Source: Oscillospiraceae bacterium
GTDB taxonomy: Bacteria; Bacillota; Clostridia; Oscillospirales; Oscillospiraceae
Length of the DNA stretch: 64,000 nt
Assembly: GCA_017395935.1 (NCBI GenBank)
Contig: JAFQNL010000013.1
Span: 1-64,000, forward strand
Direction: 5' to 3'
A model generated the notes under the pieces. The model was given only the letters and a program-made list of their open reading frames with translations, was not told the origin of the DNA and did not search any database. Each line of letters begins with the position of its first letter. Position 1 is the stretch's first letter. This document shows positions 55,640 to 63,689 of this stretch, in pieces. The position numbers and the translations under genes are program-made.

Positions 55640-56635
55640 GTGAAGGCACTCAAACAGTTTCCCGTGGCAGTGGCCATTACTGTAATCACCATTATCGGCT
55701 GTATCGCCTACAGCATCTTTGCTGCCCCTGCCCAGCTGCTGAATGTTCAGCCGGGCAACTGGGTAGTTGACGGAGCGGATGTGCTCTCTCCCGAGACGGA
55801 GGACGCGCTTCGAGCCAGAAATGCCGATCTTGATCAGAGCTATTCCACTGTAGTGGCTGTAGCCACCGTAGAGCAGGCGCGCGGCTGGGATCTGTATGAC
55901 TATGCCATGGAGCTGGCCGAGGATTGGGGCCTGGGACAGCGGGATCTGATCCTGCTGATGGATATTGGCGCGCAGGACGCCTATCTGCTGGAAGGCGGCA
56001 GCTGGGGCATGGACTGCTCGGCCATGCTGGATCAGTACGCGGCAGCCGACTTTTTCTCCGGCGATTATGAGGGCGCCGTGCTCTCCCTCTTCGGCGGTCT
56101 GGAAGAGTATTTCGGCTATTCCGGCACAGACTATTCTGGCAACCACAACAGCTACTACTCTTCAGGTACCACTTCAGGTGTCGGATCTGTGGTCATGTTC
56201 ATTCTGTTGCTGCTCGTAGTCTTCGCCGTACTCAATGCTATCGACCAGTCTCGGTACCACACCTGGCACCGGAGTTATGGCCATATGGCTACCCCCACTG
56301 TCATCTTTAGTCCCATCTTCCCCTGGCATCGTCCGGGCACCTCCTGGTTCCTCCGGATGGCCAACAGGCCTCATCGGCCTCCCAACGTCCATGTCCACCG
56401 GGATCCCCCCAGCTCCTTCCGGTCTAATCGGCCCTATGGAAGCAGCCGGCCCCATAACTTTGGCGGTGGCTCCTTTGGCGGGGGCCGGGGCGGCAGCTTT
56501 GGCGGCAGTCGGGGCGGCAGCTTTGGCGGCAGTCGGGGCGGCAGCTTTGGCGGCAGTCGGGGCGGCGGCTTCGGCGGCGGTCGGGGCGGCGGCTTCGGCG
56601 GCGGTCGTGGCGGCGGCTTTGGCGGACGACGCTGA
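55640..56635 (+). CDS. TPM-domain membrane protein with Gly-rich tail
   Basis: A 331-residue protein with a GTG start, AGGTGAT eight bases before it. A signal or anchor helix (about 8-28) is followed by a TPM domain (about 38-165) with WVVDGADVLSPETEDALRARN and GLGQRDLILLMDIG, a membrane helix (about 186-203), an Arg/His/Pro-rich segment and a tail of GGSFGGSRG-type repeats. The layout resembles YgcG proteins, thought to be membrane-anchored and possibly phosphatase-like. It is the last gene of the xpaC-telA unit; a strong terminator follows. Confidence 0.88.
   Translation: MKALKQFPVAVAITVITIIGCIAYSIFAAPAQLLNVQPGNWVVDGADVLSPETEDALRARNADLDQSYSTVVAVATVEQARGWDLYDYAMELAEDWGLGQRDLILLMDIGAQDAYLLEGGSWGMDCSAMLDQYAAADFFSGDYEGAVLSLFGGLEEYFGYSGTDYSGNHNSYYSSGTTSGVGSVVMFILLLLVVFAVLNAIDQSRYHTWHRSYGHMATPTVIFSPIFPWHRPGTSWFLRMANRPHRPPNVHVHRDPPSSFRSNRPYGSSRPHNFGGGSFGGGRGGSFGGSRGGSFGGSRGGSFGGSRGGGFGGGRGGGFGGGRGGGFGGRR
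56465..56632 (+). repeat. Seven 24-base tandem repeats in the TPM gene
   Basis: Units of 24 bases run to the stop codon. Units 56489-56512, 56513-56536 and 56537-56560 are identical; the others differ by a few bases. Each codes for an eight-residue Gly/Arg/Ser/Phe block, so gain or loss of a unit keeps the frame. Confidence 0.92.
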
Positions 56636-56712
56636 GCCAAAAGCAGGGACAAACCTGTCGTCACGCCCGCGTTGTTTCCCGGTCTGATCCGACTGAATCA
56701 ATCAAACATAAT

Positions 56713-56750
56713 AACCGGCCTCACCTACGCGGTGAGGCCGGTTTTCTTTT
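56713..56750. terminator. Terminator between TPM gene and pyk
   Basis: Thirteen-pair stem AACCGGCCTCACC / GGTGAGGCCGGTT with TTTTCTTTT on the plus strand. Confidence 0.92.
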
Positions 56751-56762
56751 CAGTGCAGCAGC

Positions 56763-58220
56763 TTACTGATGCATATCCTCCAGGCTGATCACGTGAGCCT
56801 TGAGCAGGTTGGTATCTCTGGTCAGGCCCAGAGGGATACCGGCGGTAATAATAATAGTATCACCGTTTTCCACCAGACGGGCCTGATAGGCCGTCTCGGC
56901 GCAGAGAGAGAAGATTCGGTCAGTAGACTTGACCTCTCCGGTCAGGCAGGGAACAACGCCCCAGATCAGGCTCAACTGGCGGCGACTCTTCTCAGTCAGG
57001 GTAATGGCCACAATTCCGCAGGCAGGACGATAGCCGGAAATCATCCGGGCAGTCTTGCCGGTAGCAGTGGCGGTCACAATGGCCTTGGCGTCCAAATCCA
57101 TAGCGGTCAGGCAGCAGGTATGGGTAATCGCCTCGCCGATCAGGTTCTTGACATTTTCACGGGCCATCTTGGCAGCGTTGGAGCGGAAGCGGCTCCAGTA
57201 ATCGATAGCGCCTTCTGCCTGTGTTACAATGGAAACCATAGTCTGGACTGCCTCCATGGGATACTTGCCGCTGGCAGTCTCGCCGGAAAGCATAACGCAG
57301 TCGGCGCCGTCAAAGACGGCATTGGCCACGTCGGAAACCTCAGCCCGGGTAGGACGGGGGTTACGCATCATGGAGTCCAGCATCTGGGTGGCAATAATGA
57401 CCAGCTTGCCCTTCTTCCGGGCAGCCTTGATCATCCGCTTCTGCTCCACAGGCACCTGAGGAGCGGGGATCTCCACGCCCAGATCGCCTCGGGCCACCAT
57501 AATACCATCGGCCTCATCCAGAATTTCCTCCAGATTGTCCACGCCTTCCTGATTCTCGATCTTGGCGACGATACGCACGCTCTCGCCGCCATACTTCTTC
57601 AGCACCTGACGAATAGCACGCACGTCGTCGGCCTTTCTTACAAAGGAGGCAGCGATATAGTCAAAGTCGTTCTCTACGCCAAACTTGATATCCTGTTCAT
57701 CCTTTTCAGTGAGAGCGGGCAGCTGAATAGAAACGCCGGGAATATTAATGCTCTTGTTATTGGACAGAGGGCCGCCGCTGACAACGGTACAGATCATATC
57801 CTGTCCTCGAATCTCACGGACTTCCAGACCAATCAGGCCGTCATCGACCAGAATGGTAGTGCCGGGGCAGACTTCTTCATAGAGTTTATTGTAGGTAACG
57901 GAAACGATGGTCTCATCGCCCTCTACCTCACGGGTGGTCAGGGTGAAGCTCTGGCCATTGGTCAGCTCAATCTTGCCGGTTCCGAAGGTCTTGATCCGAA
58001 TCTCAGGGCCTTTGGTGTCCAGAATCGTAGCGACAGGACTTCCCATCGCGTCCCGGACAGCGTTGAGCATATTCAGCATCTCAAGCTGGCTCTCGTGGCT
58101 GCCATGGGAGAAGTTAAACCGAGCTCCATTCATGCCGGCACGAATGAGGCTGCGGATCTTGTCGGGGGTATTAACAGCAGGCCCCAGAGTGCAGATGATC
58201 TTGGTCTTTCTTCTATTCAT
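56763..58220 (-). CDS. pyk: Pyruvate kinase
   Basis: A 485-residue glycolytic enzyme converting phosphoenolpyruvate and ADP to pyruvate and ATP. It shows KIICTLGPAVNTPDKI, MNGARFNFSHGSHE, AASFVRKADDV, MVARGDLGVEIP, the signature TQMLDSMMRNPRPTRAE and LSGETASGKYP. It lacks the extra C-terminal PEP-utiliser domain of many Bacillus enzymes. AGGAGG about eight bases upstream fixes the ATG at 58220; the longer open frame upstream has no ribosome site. Confidence 0.97.
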   Translation of the reverse strand: MNRRKTKIICTLGPAVNTPDKIRSLIRAGMNGARFNFSHGSHESQLEMLNMLNAVRDAMGSPVATILDTKGPEIRIKTFGTGKIELTNGQSFTLTTREVEGDETIVSVTYNKLYEEVCPGTTILVDDGLIGLEVREIRGQDMICTVVSGGPLSNNKSINIPGVSIQLPALTEKDEQDIKFGVENDFDYIAASFVRKADDVRAIRQVLKKYGGESVRIVAKIENQEGVDNLEEILDEADGIMVARGDLGVEIPAPQVPVEQKRMIKAARKKGKLVIIATQMLDSMMRNPRPTRAEVSDVANAVFDGADCVMLSGETASGKYPMEAVQTMVSIVTQAEGAIDYWSRFRSNAAKMARENVKNLIGEAITHTCCLTAMDLDAKAIVTATATGKTARMISGYRPACGIVAITLTEKSRRQLSLIWGVVPCLTGEVKSTDRIFSLCAETAYQARLVENGDTIIITAGIPLGLTRDTNLLKAHVISLEDMHQ

Positions 58221-58253
58221 GATCAGATTCCTCCTGATACAATATTCGTCTCT

Positions 58254-58259
58254 ATTATA
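58254..58259 (-). promoter_or_regulatory. -10 element of pyk
   Basis: Perfect TATAAT on the minus strand 34 bases before the pyk start; the -35 is weak (TTACAA with a 19-base spacer is the best seen), so an activator may help. Confidence 0.5.
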
Positions 58260-58422
58260 GCCTGGCCGGCTGGTTTTATTGTAACTGAAACCGTTCCCAG
58301 ATGACAAGATTTTTTTCATGCCTAAATTGTGGGAATCATTTGCCGGAAAGAAGGGCATTTTGATCCATGTGCACAAAAGCAGAAAATATCGTCTTCGTTT
58401 TTTTCAGAATCGGCCCCCTTGG

Positions 58423-58451
58423 TTGCATTATTTCCCGCTGTGGTGTACAAT
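58423..58451 (+). promoter_or_regulatory. Promoter of punA
   Basis: TTGCAT (58423-58428), 17 bases, TACAAT (58446-58451), about 30 bases before the AAGGAGG site. Confidence 0.78.
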
Positions 58452-58497
58452 TACATATTAGACTAAACCACCCCATCCTATTAAGGAGGCAGTGACG

Positions 58498-59322
58498 ATG
58501 CATTTTACTTTTGAACAATATGTGCAGAGCGCCGACTATATCCGCTCCCGAATCGGCTCTTTCCAGCCTGAAGTACTCATGATCCTTGGCTCTGGGCTGG
58601 GTTTTCTGGCCGATGAGCTGACCGAATCCATTCAGGTCCCCTACGAAGAAATCCCTCACTTCAAACCCTCCACCGCTCCCGGCCACATAGGCCAGTTTGT
58701 CTTCGGTCTGCTGGAAGGCCGTCGGGTTGCTGTGATGCAGGGCCGGATGCACTATTACGAGGGTTACTCCTTCCCTGAGATCACGTTTGCCGTCCGGGTA
58801 CTCCGGCTGCTGGGCGCGGAAAAGATGATCGTCACCAACGCTGCCGGCTGTATCCGAAAGGACTGGGAAGCCGGGAGCCTGATGCTCATCACCGACCATA
58901 TCAAGCTGACACTGGACTCTCCCCTGCGAGGTGAAAACCTCCCTGAGTTCGGTGTCCGCTTCCCCGACGCCTCCACCATCTATACCCCCGAGTACCGCCA
59001 GCTGGCCCGTCAGGCCGCCGACACACTGGGTCTTGACCTGAAGGAAGGCGTGTATATGTTCTTCTCCGGCCCTCAGTATGAGACGCCGGCCGAGATTCGC
59101 GCCGCCCGGGTGCTGGGTGCCGATGCTGCCGGTATGTCTACTGTGCCCGAGGCTATTGTTGCCCGGCACTGCGGCATGAAAGTTCTTGGTTTCTCCCTGC
59201 TGACCAATATGGCTGCCGGTATTCTGGATCAGCCCCTGAGCGAGGAGGAAGTACTGGAGGCTGCCGCCAAGGCCAAGGACGAGTTTTCCGCTCTGGTGCG
59301 CAAGTGTCTCTCTGGAATGTAA
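58498..59322 (+). CDS. punA: Purine-nucleoside phosphorylase (trimeric type)
   Basis: A 274-residue PNP of the low-molecular-mass, inosine/guanosine-specific family. It has LGSGLGFLADEL (phosphate loop), GHIGQFVFGLLEG, VMQGRMHYYEGYS, IVTNAAGCI and SGPQYETPAEIRAAR. It splits purine nucleosides to base and ribose-1-phosphate, the salvage counterpart to the de novo operon at 2996-17533. AAGGAGG is eight bases before the ATG at 58498, preferred over a GTG two codons earlier. Confidence 0.94.
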   Translation: MHFTFEQYVQSADYIRSRIGSFQPEVLMILGSGLGFLADELTESIQVPYEEIPHFKPSTAPGHIGQFVFGLLEGRRVAVMQGRMHYYEGYSFPEITFAVRVLRLLGAEKMIVTNAAGCIRKDWEAGSLMLITDHIKLTLDSPLRGENLPEFGVRFPDASTIYTPEYRQLARQAADTLGLDLKEGVYMFFSGPQYETPAEIRAARVLGADAAGMSTVPEAIVARHCGMKVLGFSLLTNMAAGILDQPLSEEEVLEAAAKAKDEFSALVRKCLSGM

Positions 59323-59385
59323 GCAGTTTGCCTCATTTAATGATCCGATTATCCCGTCCGGACGGGAGAGGAGCGAAGTTTAGTT

Positions 59386-60978
59386 ATGTCTGATACCCGT
59401 AAGCAAAACACCTTCTTCGGCGGAGCCGCTATTCTGGCAGTAGGCATCGTTCTGGTTAAGATCATCAGCGCGGTCTACAAAATGCCTCTGATTAACATTC
59501 TGGGCAGCGGTTACACCGACTTCACCAACGCTTTTAACGTCTTCAATATCCTGCTCACCATCTCCACCGCCGGTATTCCGGTGGCCATGAGCAAGATGAT
59601 CTCGGCAGCCAACGCTGAGAGTCGGCCCAATCAGGTCCGTAAGATCTTCCGGGTCACCTTTCTCTTCTTTCTGGCGCTGGGCCTGATCTGCTCGCTGGCG
59701 ATGTTCTTCGGGGCCGACGCCTTTGCCGCTCTGATGGGCAATCCCAAAGCCGCCCTCAGTATGCGGATGCTGGCTCCCTCAGTGGCGCTGGTGGCCGGCC
59801 TGGCCGCCTTCCGGGGCTACGCTCAGGGCCATCGCAGAATGACCCCCTCCTCGGTCTCTCAGATCATTGAAGCTCTCTTTAAGCTCATCGTCGGCCTCTC
59901 TCTTGCCATGCTGCTCATCCACAAAGGCTATGACGAGTCCACCGCCGCTGCCGGCGCTATCGTGGGCGTTACCGTCTCTGAACTGGCCGCCTTCCTCTAT
60001 ATGGCATGGGAGCATCACCGCTCCAGCCGGCTGGACTCTGCCGCCGGCGACGACCAGCCCGCGTCTTCCGGACAGATTCTAAAGGTCTGTCTGGCACTGG
60101 CCATCCCCATTACCCTCACCTCCTCGGCCACCTCGATCATAACCACGGTAGACGCCTCTCTGGTCATGCACCAGCTCCAGAATGCCGTGGGTCTCTCTCT
60201 GGATGCGGCCCGGGGTCTCTACTCCAACTATAGCGGTGTACAGACTGTCTATCAGATCCCTGCCTCTCTCATGGTGGCCATTACCGCCTCGGTTATTCCC
60301 GCCGTCACAGTCTACTTCGCTCAGGGAAACAAGGAAGGCGCTGCCCGTGTGGTCGGTTCCGCTCTCAAGACGGCCGCTATTTTTGCCTTCCCCTCCGGCG
60401 TGGGCATGATCGTGCTGGGCAAGCCCATCGTTCAACTCCTGTTCCCCGCGCTGGACGCTGAGATTGCCGGCACCATTCTGTCCATTCTGGGCGCTGCCAA
60501 TATCTTTGTCTGTCTGATGCTGGTCTGCAACTCCGTTCTGCAGGCTCACGGCGTACTCAACCTGCCCATCGTCACCATGGTCATCGGCGGCGTGATTATG
60601 ATCATCTTTGACTTCTTTGTGGTTGCCATTGCCGAGATCAATATCTTCGGCTCCCCCATCGGTACCTGTATCGGTTATGGTATCACCTGCTGTCTGGATC
60701 TGCTGCTGGTCAAGAAGATCGTCCCCGGCTGCCCCAGCTTCGTCCGGGTCTTTGGCAAAACCTTCTTTGCCTCGGCCATCATGGGCGCGGGCGCATGGGC
60801 CGGCTATGGTCTGCTTTTCAAGTTTACCGGCAGCAATACAATCGCCCTTATTCTCGCCATCGGCTTTGCCGTGGTAGTCTACTTTGCTCTCATTCTCCTT
60901 CTCCGGGCCATCAACCGGGACGATTTGTCCCTCATGCCCAAGGGAGACAAGATCGGCAAACTTCTTCGTATCAAATAA
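59386..60978 (+). CDS. SpoVB/MurJ-like polysaccharide flippase (YabM group)
   Basis: A 530-residue integral membrane protein with about 14 helices of the MOP flippase fold. The N-terminal FFGGAAILAVGIVLVKIISAVYK and the MAPSVALVAGLAAFRGYAQG-like helix pair are typical of SpoVB and YabM, which flip lipid-linked wall precursors. Followed by mazG and an S4 protein, the order equals yabM-yabN-yabO of Bacillus, so a YabM role is favoured over SpoVB. Starts 63 bases after punA with GGAGAGGAG. Confidence 0.88.
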   Translation: MSDTRKQNTFFGGAAILAVGIVLVKIISAVYKMPLINILGSGYTDFTNAFNVFNILLTISTAGIPVAMSKMISAANAESRPNQVRKIFRVTFLFFLALGLICSLAMFFGADAFAALMGNPKAALSMRMLAPSVALVAGLAAFRGYAQGHRRMTPSSVSQIIEALFKLIVGLSLAMLLIHKGYDESTAAAGAIVGVTVSELAAFLYMAWEHHRSSRLDSAAGDDQPASSGQILKVCLALAIPITLTSSATSIITTVDASLVMHQLQNAVGLSLDAARGLYSNYSGVQTVYQIPASLMVAITASVIPAVTVYFAQGNKEGAARVVGSALKTAAIFAFPSGVGMIVLGKPIVQLLFPALDAEIAGTILSILGAANIFVCLMLVCNSVLQAHGVLNLPIVTMVIGGVIMIIFDFFVVAIAEINIFGSPIGTCIGYGITCCLDLLLVKKIVPGCPSFVRVFGKTFFASAIMGAGAWAGYGLLFKFTGSNTIALILAIGFAVVVYFALILLLRAINRDDLSLMPKGDKIGKLLRIK

Positions 60979-61000
60979 CTGCAGGAGGCGTACACTAGCC

Positions 61001-61804
61001 ATGGTTCCCTTTACCAAGAAAGATCGTTATGATTTCAATGATTTCCGTCAGGTCATCGCCATTCTCCGTCATCCCGGCGGCTGCCCTTGGGATATGGAGC
61101 AAGATCACCACTCCATCCGCCGGAACTTTATCGAGGAGGTCTATGAGGCCTGTGAGGGCATTGATCAGGAAAACGTGCCTCTGCTCCGGGAGGAATTGGG
61201 GGACGTGATGATGCAAGTCCTCTTCCACGCCTCTATCGAGGAGGATGCCGGCCGCTTCACCATCGACGACGTCTGTGACGAGGCAGTGAAGAAGCTGGTT
61301 TTCCGTCATCCCCACGTTTTCGGTTCCATTCAGGTGGAAAATCTGGATGCCGAGCTGGATCTTTGGGAGCAGGTCAAGCGGGAGGAGAAGGGTCAGGAGA
61401 CCTATACCGACACCCTCAACTCGGTAGCCCGGACTCTCCCCGCTCTCTGGCGGGCAGAAAAAGTCCAAAAGAAGGCCGCCAAAGCCGGCTTTACCTGGAA
61501 GGACGCACAGGGCGCCATGATCAAAGTAGAGGAGGAGGCGGCTGAGCTCCGGGAGGCCATCGCCGTCGGCAGCAACACCGAGGAAGAGCTGGGTGATCTG
61601 CTTCTGGCCGTAGTAGCCACCGCCCGCCATCTGAACATTGATCCCGAGGTGGCTCTGAACAAGGCCACCGATAAGTACATTGCCCGGTTCCAGCGCGTAG
61701 AAGCTCAGGCCGTAAGCTCCGGCCATGATATGAAAGAGCTGCCTCTCTCTGTTTTGGAAGCGCTCTGGAAGCAGGCAAAGCATCAGGAGGATATCCATGA
61801 ATAA
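61001..61804 (+). CDS. mazG: Nucleoside triphosphate pyrophosphohydrolase
   Basis: A 267-residue protein with two MazG domains. The first has GGCPWDMEQDHHSI, EEVYEACEGI and REELGDVMMQVLFHA (metal-binding Glu/Asp); the second has KVEEEAAELREAI and EEELGDLLLAVVATA. It cleaves NTPs to NMP and pyrophosphate, clearing damaged or signalling nucleotides. Bacillus YabN has an added methylase domain that is absent here. AGGAGG lies 12 bases before the ATG at 61001. The last eight bases overlap the HU gene. Confidence 0.93.
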   Translation: MVPFTKKDRYDFNDFRQVIAILRHPGGCPWDMEQDHHSIRRNFIEEVYEACEGIDQENVPLLREELGDVMMQVLFHASIEEDAGRFTIDDVCDEAVKKLVFRHPHVFGSIQVENLDAELDLWEQVKREEKGQETYTDTLNSVARTLPALWRAEKVQKKAAKAGFTWKDAQGAMIKVEEEAAELREAIAVGSNTEEELGDLLLAVVATARHLNIDPEVALNKATDKYIARFQRVEAQAVSSGHDMKELPLSVLEALWKQAKHQEDIHE

Positions 61805-62072
61805 ATCTGAACTCATCCAGCAGGCTGCCATCCGGTCCGGTCTGTCCAAGCGAGACACTGAGCTTGCCCTCAATGCCGCGCTGGAAGTCATGGGCGAAGC
61901 TTTGGCTCAGGGCGATAAAGTCCAGCTCATGGGCTTTGGCGCCTTTGAGACCAAGGATCGGGCTCCCCGGACTGCCCGGAACCCCAAGACACTGGAGCCG
62001 GTAGAGCTGCCTGCCAGCCGCACTGTCTCCTTCCGCCCCGGCAAGGCTCTGAAAGAGTCGGTCGCCTTATAA
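61797..62072 (+). CDS. hup: HU family DNA-binding protein
   Basis: A 91-residue HU protein, standard length: MNKSELIQQAAIRSGLSKR at the dimer core, GFGAFETKDRAPRTARNPKT for the DNA-bending arms, and a final FRPGKALKE. It bends and compacts DNA. The Arg-rich arm keeps the conserved RxxRNP proline region. It starts inside mazG, with CAGGAGG eight bases before the ATG, so expression is tied to mazG. In Bacillus the HU gene hbs lies elsewhere. Confidence 0.95.
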   Translation: MNKSELIQQAAIRSGLSKRDTELALNAALEVMGEALAQGDKVQLMGFGAFETKDRAPRTARNPKTLEPVELPASRTVSFRPGKALKESVAL

Positions 62073-62091
62073 GAAAAGGACGGTGTGACAT

Positions 62092-62334
62092 ATGAGACTG
62101 GACAAGTATCTGAAAGTCTCCCGGCTCATCAAGCGCCGGACAGTAGCCAACGAAGCTTGCGACGCAGGCCGTGTCATGGTCAATGGCCGGGTGGTCAAGG
62201 CCAGCTACGACGTGAAGGTAGGCGACGAGATGGAAATCCAGTTCGGCCAGCGCTCGGTGAAGCTGAGAGTGCTGGTGGTAGCTGACAATGTAGGCAAGGC
62301 AGATGCCTCTGCCATGTACGAGGAGATTGCATAA
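62092..62334 (+). CDS. rqcP: S4-domain RNA-binding protein, RqcP/YabO-like
   Basis: An 80-residue protein that is essentially one S4 domain: MRLDKYLKVSRLIKRRTVANEA shortened, then AGRVMVNGRVVKASYDVKVGD. RqcP helps translocate Ala-tails on stalled 50S subunits in ribosome quality control. Position after mazG matches yabO of Bacillus, which supports the assignment. Starts 19 bases after the HU gene. A terminator follows. Confidence 0.88.
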   Translation: MRLDKYLKVSRLIKRRTVANEACDAGRVMVNGRVVKASYDVKVGDEMEIQFGQRSVKLRVLVVADNVGKADASAMYEEIA

Positions 62335-62357
62335 TTCTCCCCCTATCACGCAAAGAT

Positions 62358-62400
62358 GAGCGGCAGACCACTTCCAATCGGAAGGTCCTGCCGCTCTTTT
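62358..62400 (+). terminator. Terminator after the S4 gene
   Basis: GAGCGGCAG-ACC..TTCC / GGAA..GGT-CTGCCGCTC stem with an AATC loop, followed by TTTT; it ends only 15 bases before the next start. Confidence 0.85.
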
Positions 62401-62415
62401 CCTGAGGTACTTCCC

Positions 62416-63525
62416 ATGAAATTTAACTGGTATTTCTTTGAGCAGTTTGACCCTGAGCGGGAGGCCGGAAATCCGGATAATCCCCGTCGCATCGCTGCTC
62501 GGAAGGCAGATCCGCTTCTGCAAACGCTGGCAGAACATCGTCCGGGCAGTTGGCAACTGGATGCCTGCATTGCCCAGTTTGGCTCAGCGCTTCCCGCACA
62601 GCTCCTTCGGGCCGGCGTAATCCGCAGTGAGTCGGGAAGGCTGTACTATGACTGTCCGGTTTTTCTTTCCTCCGACGCCCTGCCTCTCCGGGAGCAGAGC
62701 ACCCTCTGGGCCCGACGAATGGCCGACCGGCTGGCGGAGGAAGAAGAGGCGCTTCTGGGCTGCTGCCGGCAGCTGAAGAGCACTTCCTCTCCCCGGCAGG
62801 CTTTGTACCATGTCCTCTGCGGCATGGTACTGGACGGCGCCCTCATGGCTCCGCTGAGTGAAGCGGGGCTAATTGCCGACTCCCGACCCCACCCCTCTGG
62901 TCTGGACTATCTGATCCTGCTCTATGAGCAGTGCCCCCAGCTGGAGGCGCTGTCAGAAGGACTGCTCTGCTCCTGGAACCGACTGATCGGAACTCGCTGC
63001 GCCCTGCAGTCTTTCGGCGACAGCCGGGGCACGCGCTATGACCTGTACCGCTTCTTTCGTCTCCGGGAGGCCGGACAGCTCCCGGCTGTCTTTCAACGGG
63101 CAGAGGCTCTTTTTTCTGCTTCCGGGCTGACAGCGGAGCGTCTGACAGAAGAAGCGGCCGAGTTGGTAACAACCGGCCGATGCCTCCCTGCCGCTCAGGC
63201 GCTTTTAGAGGAGTTTGGCTACTGGAGGGAGTCCAGTGCCATCGTTCCCGTCTTTTATCCCGAGGACGAGGCTGTCGTTGCACAGGCGGCGGAGGTGACT
63301 TCCGGCGCGCTGCTGGAACTTTTTTCTCAGGCGCTCAGCACCCTCTCCCATCTGGACACCCTTACAGGATCCCGTCACGGCGTCCGGACTTCTGAGATGG
63401 GGAACGAGCTGTATCATATTCTTTTCGGCAGTCTGAACGAGGAGCTGGTCCGCCGTGGCATAGCCGACGCCCCCTGCCACCGGCCCGGCCAGGGACGCTT
63501 TGCCCGGAGCATTTTGCTTTTATAA
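62416..63525 (+). CDS. Hypothetical cytosolic protein
   Basis: A 369-residue soluble protein without signal peptide or membrane helix. It is Leu/Ala/Arg/Glu-rich and predicted mostly helical (RRMADRLAEEEEALLGCCRQL, then RLTEEAAELVTTG). It opens with NWYFFEQFDPEREAGNPDN. I recognise no catalytic motif. TGAGG lies seven bases before the ATG at 62416. It lies between two terminators, so it is either read through from the S4 gene or has a promoter hidden in that gene. No function can be given. Confidence 0.75.
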   Translation: MKFNWYFFEQFDPEREAGNPDNPRRIAARKADPLLQTLAEHRPGSWQLDACIAQFGSALPAQLLRAGVIRSESGRLYYDCPVFLSSDALPLREQSTLWARRMADRLAEEEEALLGCCRQLKSTSSPRQALYHVLCGMVLDGALMAPLSEAGLIADSRPHPSGLDYLILLYEQCPQLEALSEGLLCSWNRLIGTRCALQSFGDSRGTRYDLYRFFRLREAGQLPAVFQRAEALFSASGLTAERLTEEAAELVTTGRCLPAAQALLEEFGYWRESSAIVPVFYPEDEAVVAQAAEVTSGALLELFSQALSTLSHLDTLTGSRHGVRTSEMGNELYHILFGSLNEELVRRGIADAPCHRPGQGRFARSILLL

Positions 63526-63536
63526 TCGTATTTCCT

Positions 63537-63562
63537 GCGGAGAGGGGGACACCCCTCTCCGC
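63537..63562 (+). terminator. Terminator after the hypothetical gene
   Basis: GCGGAGAGGGG / CCCCTCTCCGC stem with a GACA loop, then TCGCTTCTTTTTCT. Confidence 0.75.
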
Positions 63563-63689
63563 TCGCTTCTTTTTCTCTGTTCTTTTCTGCATTTTTTGCA
63601 AAAATCGCCTTTTCCTCTTTCTTTGTTTTTTATTTCGTTGTATACTGATTGTAACTGTGAATCTCATTATCCCTGCCGGAGGTTTTGCC

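Noticed and set aside
56174..56701. An Ala/Lys/Pro-rich minus-strand frame opposite the TPM gene tail
   Set aside because: Produced by the 24-base repeat read backwards.
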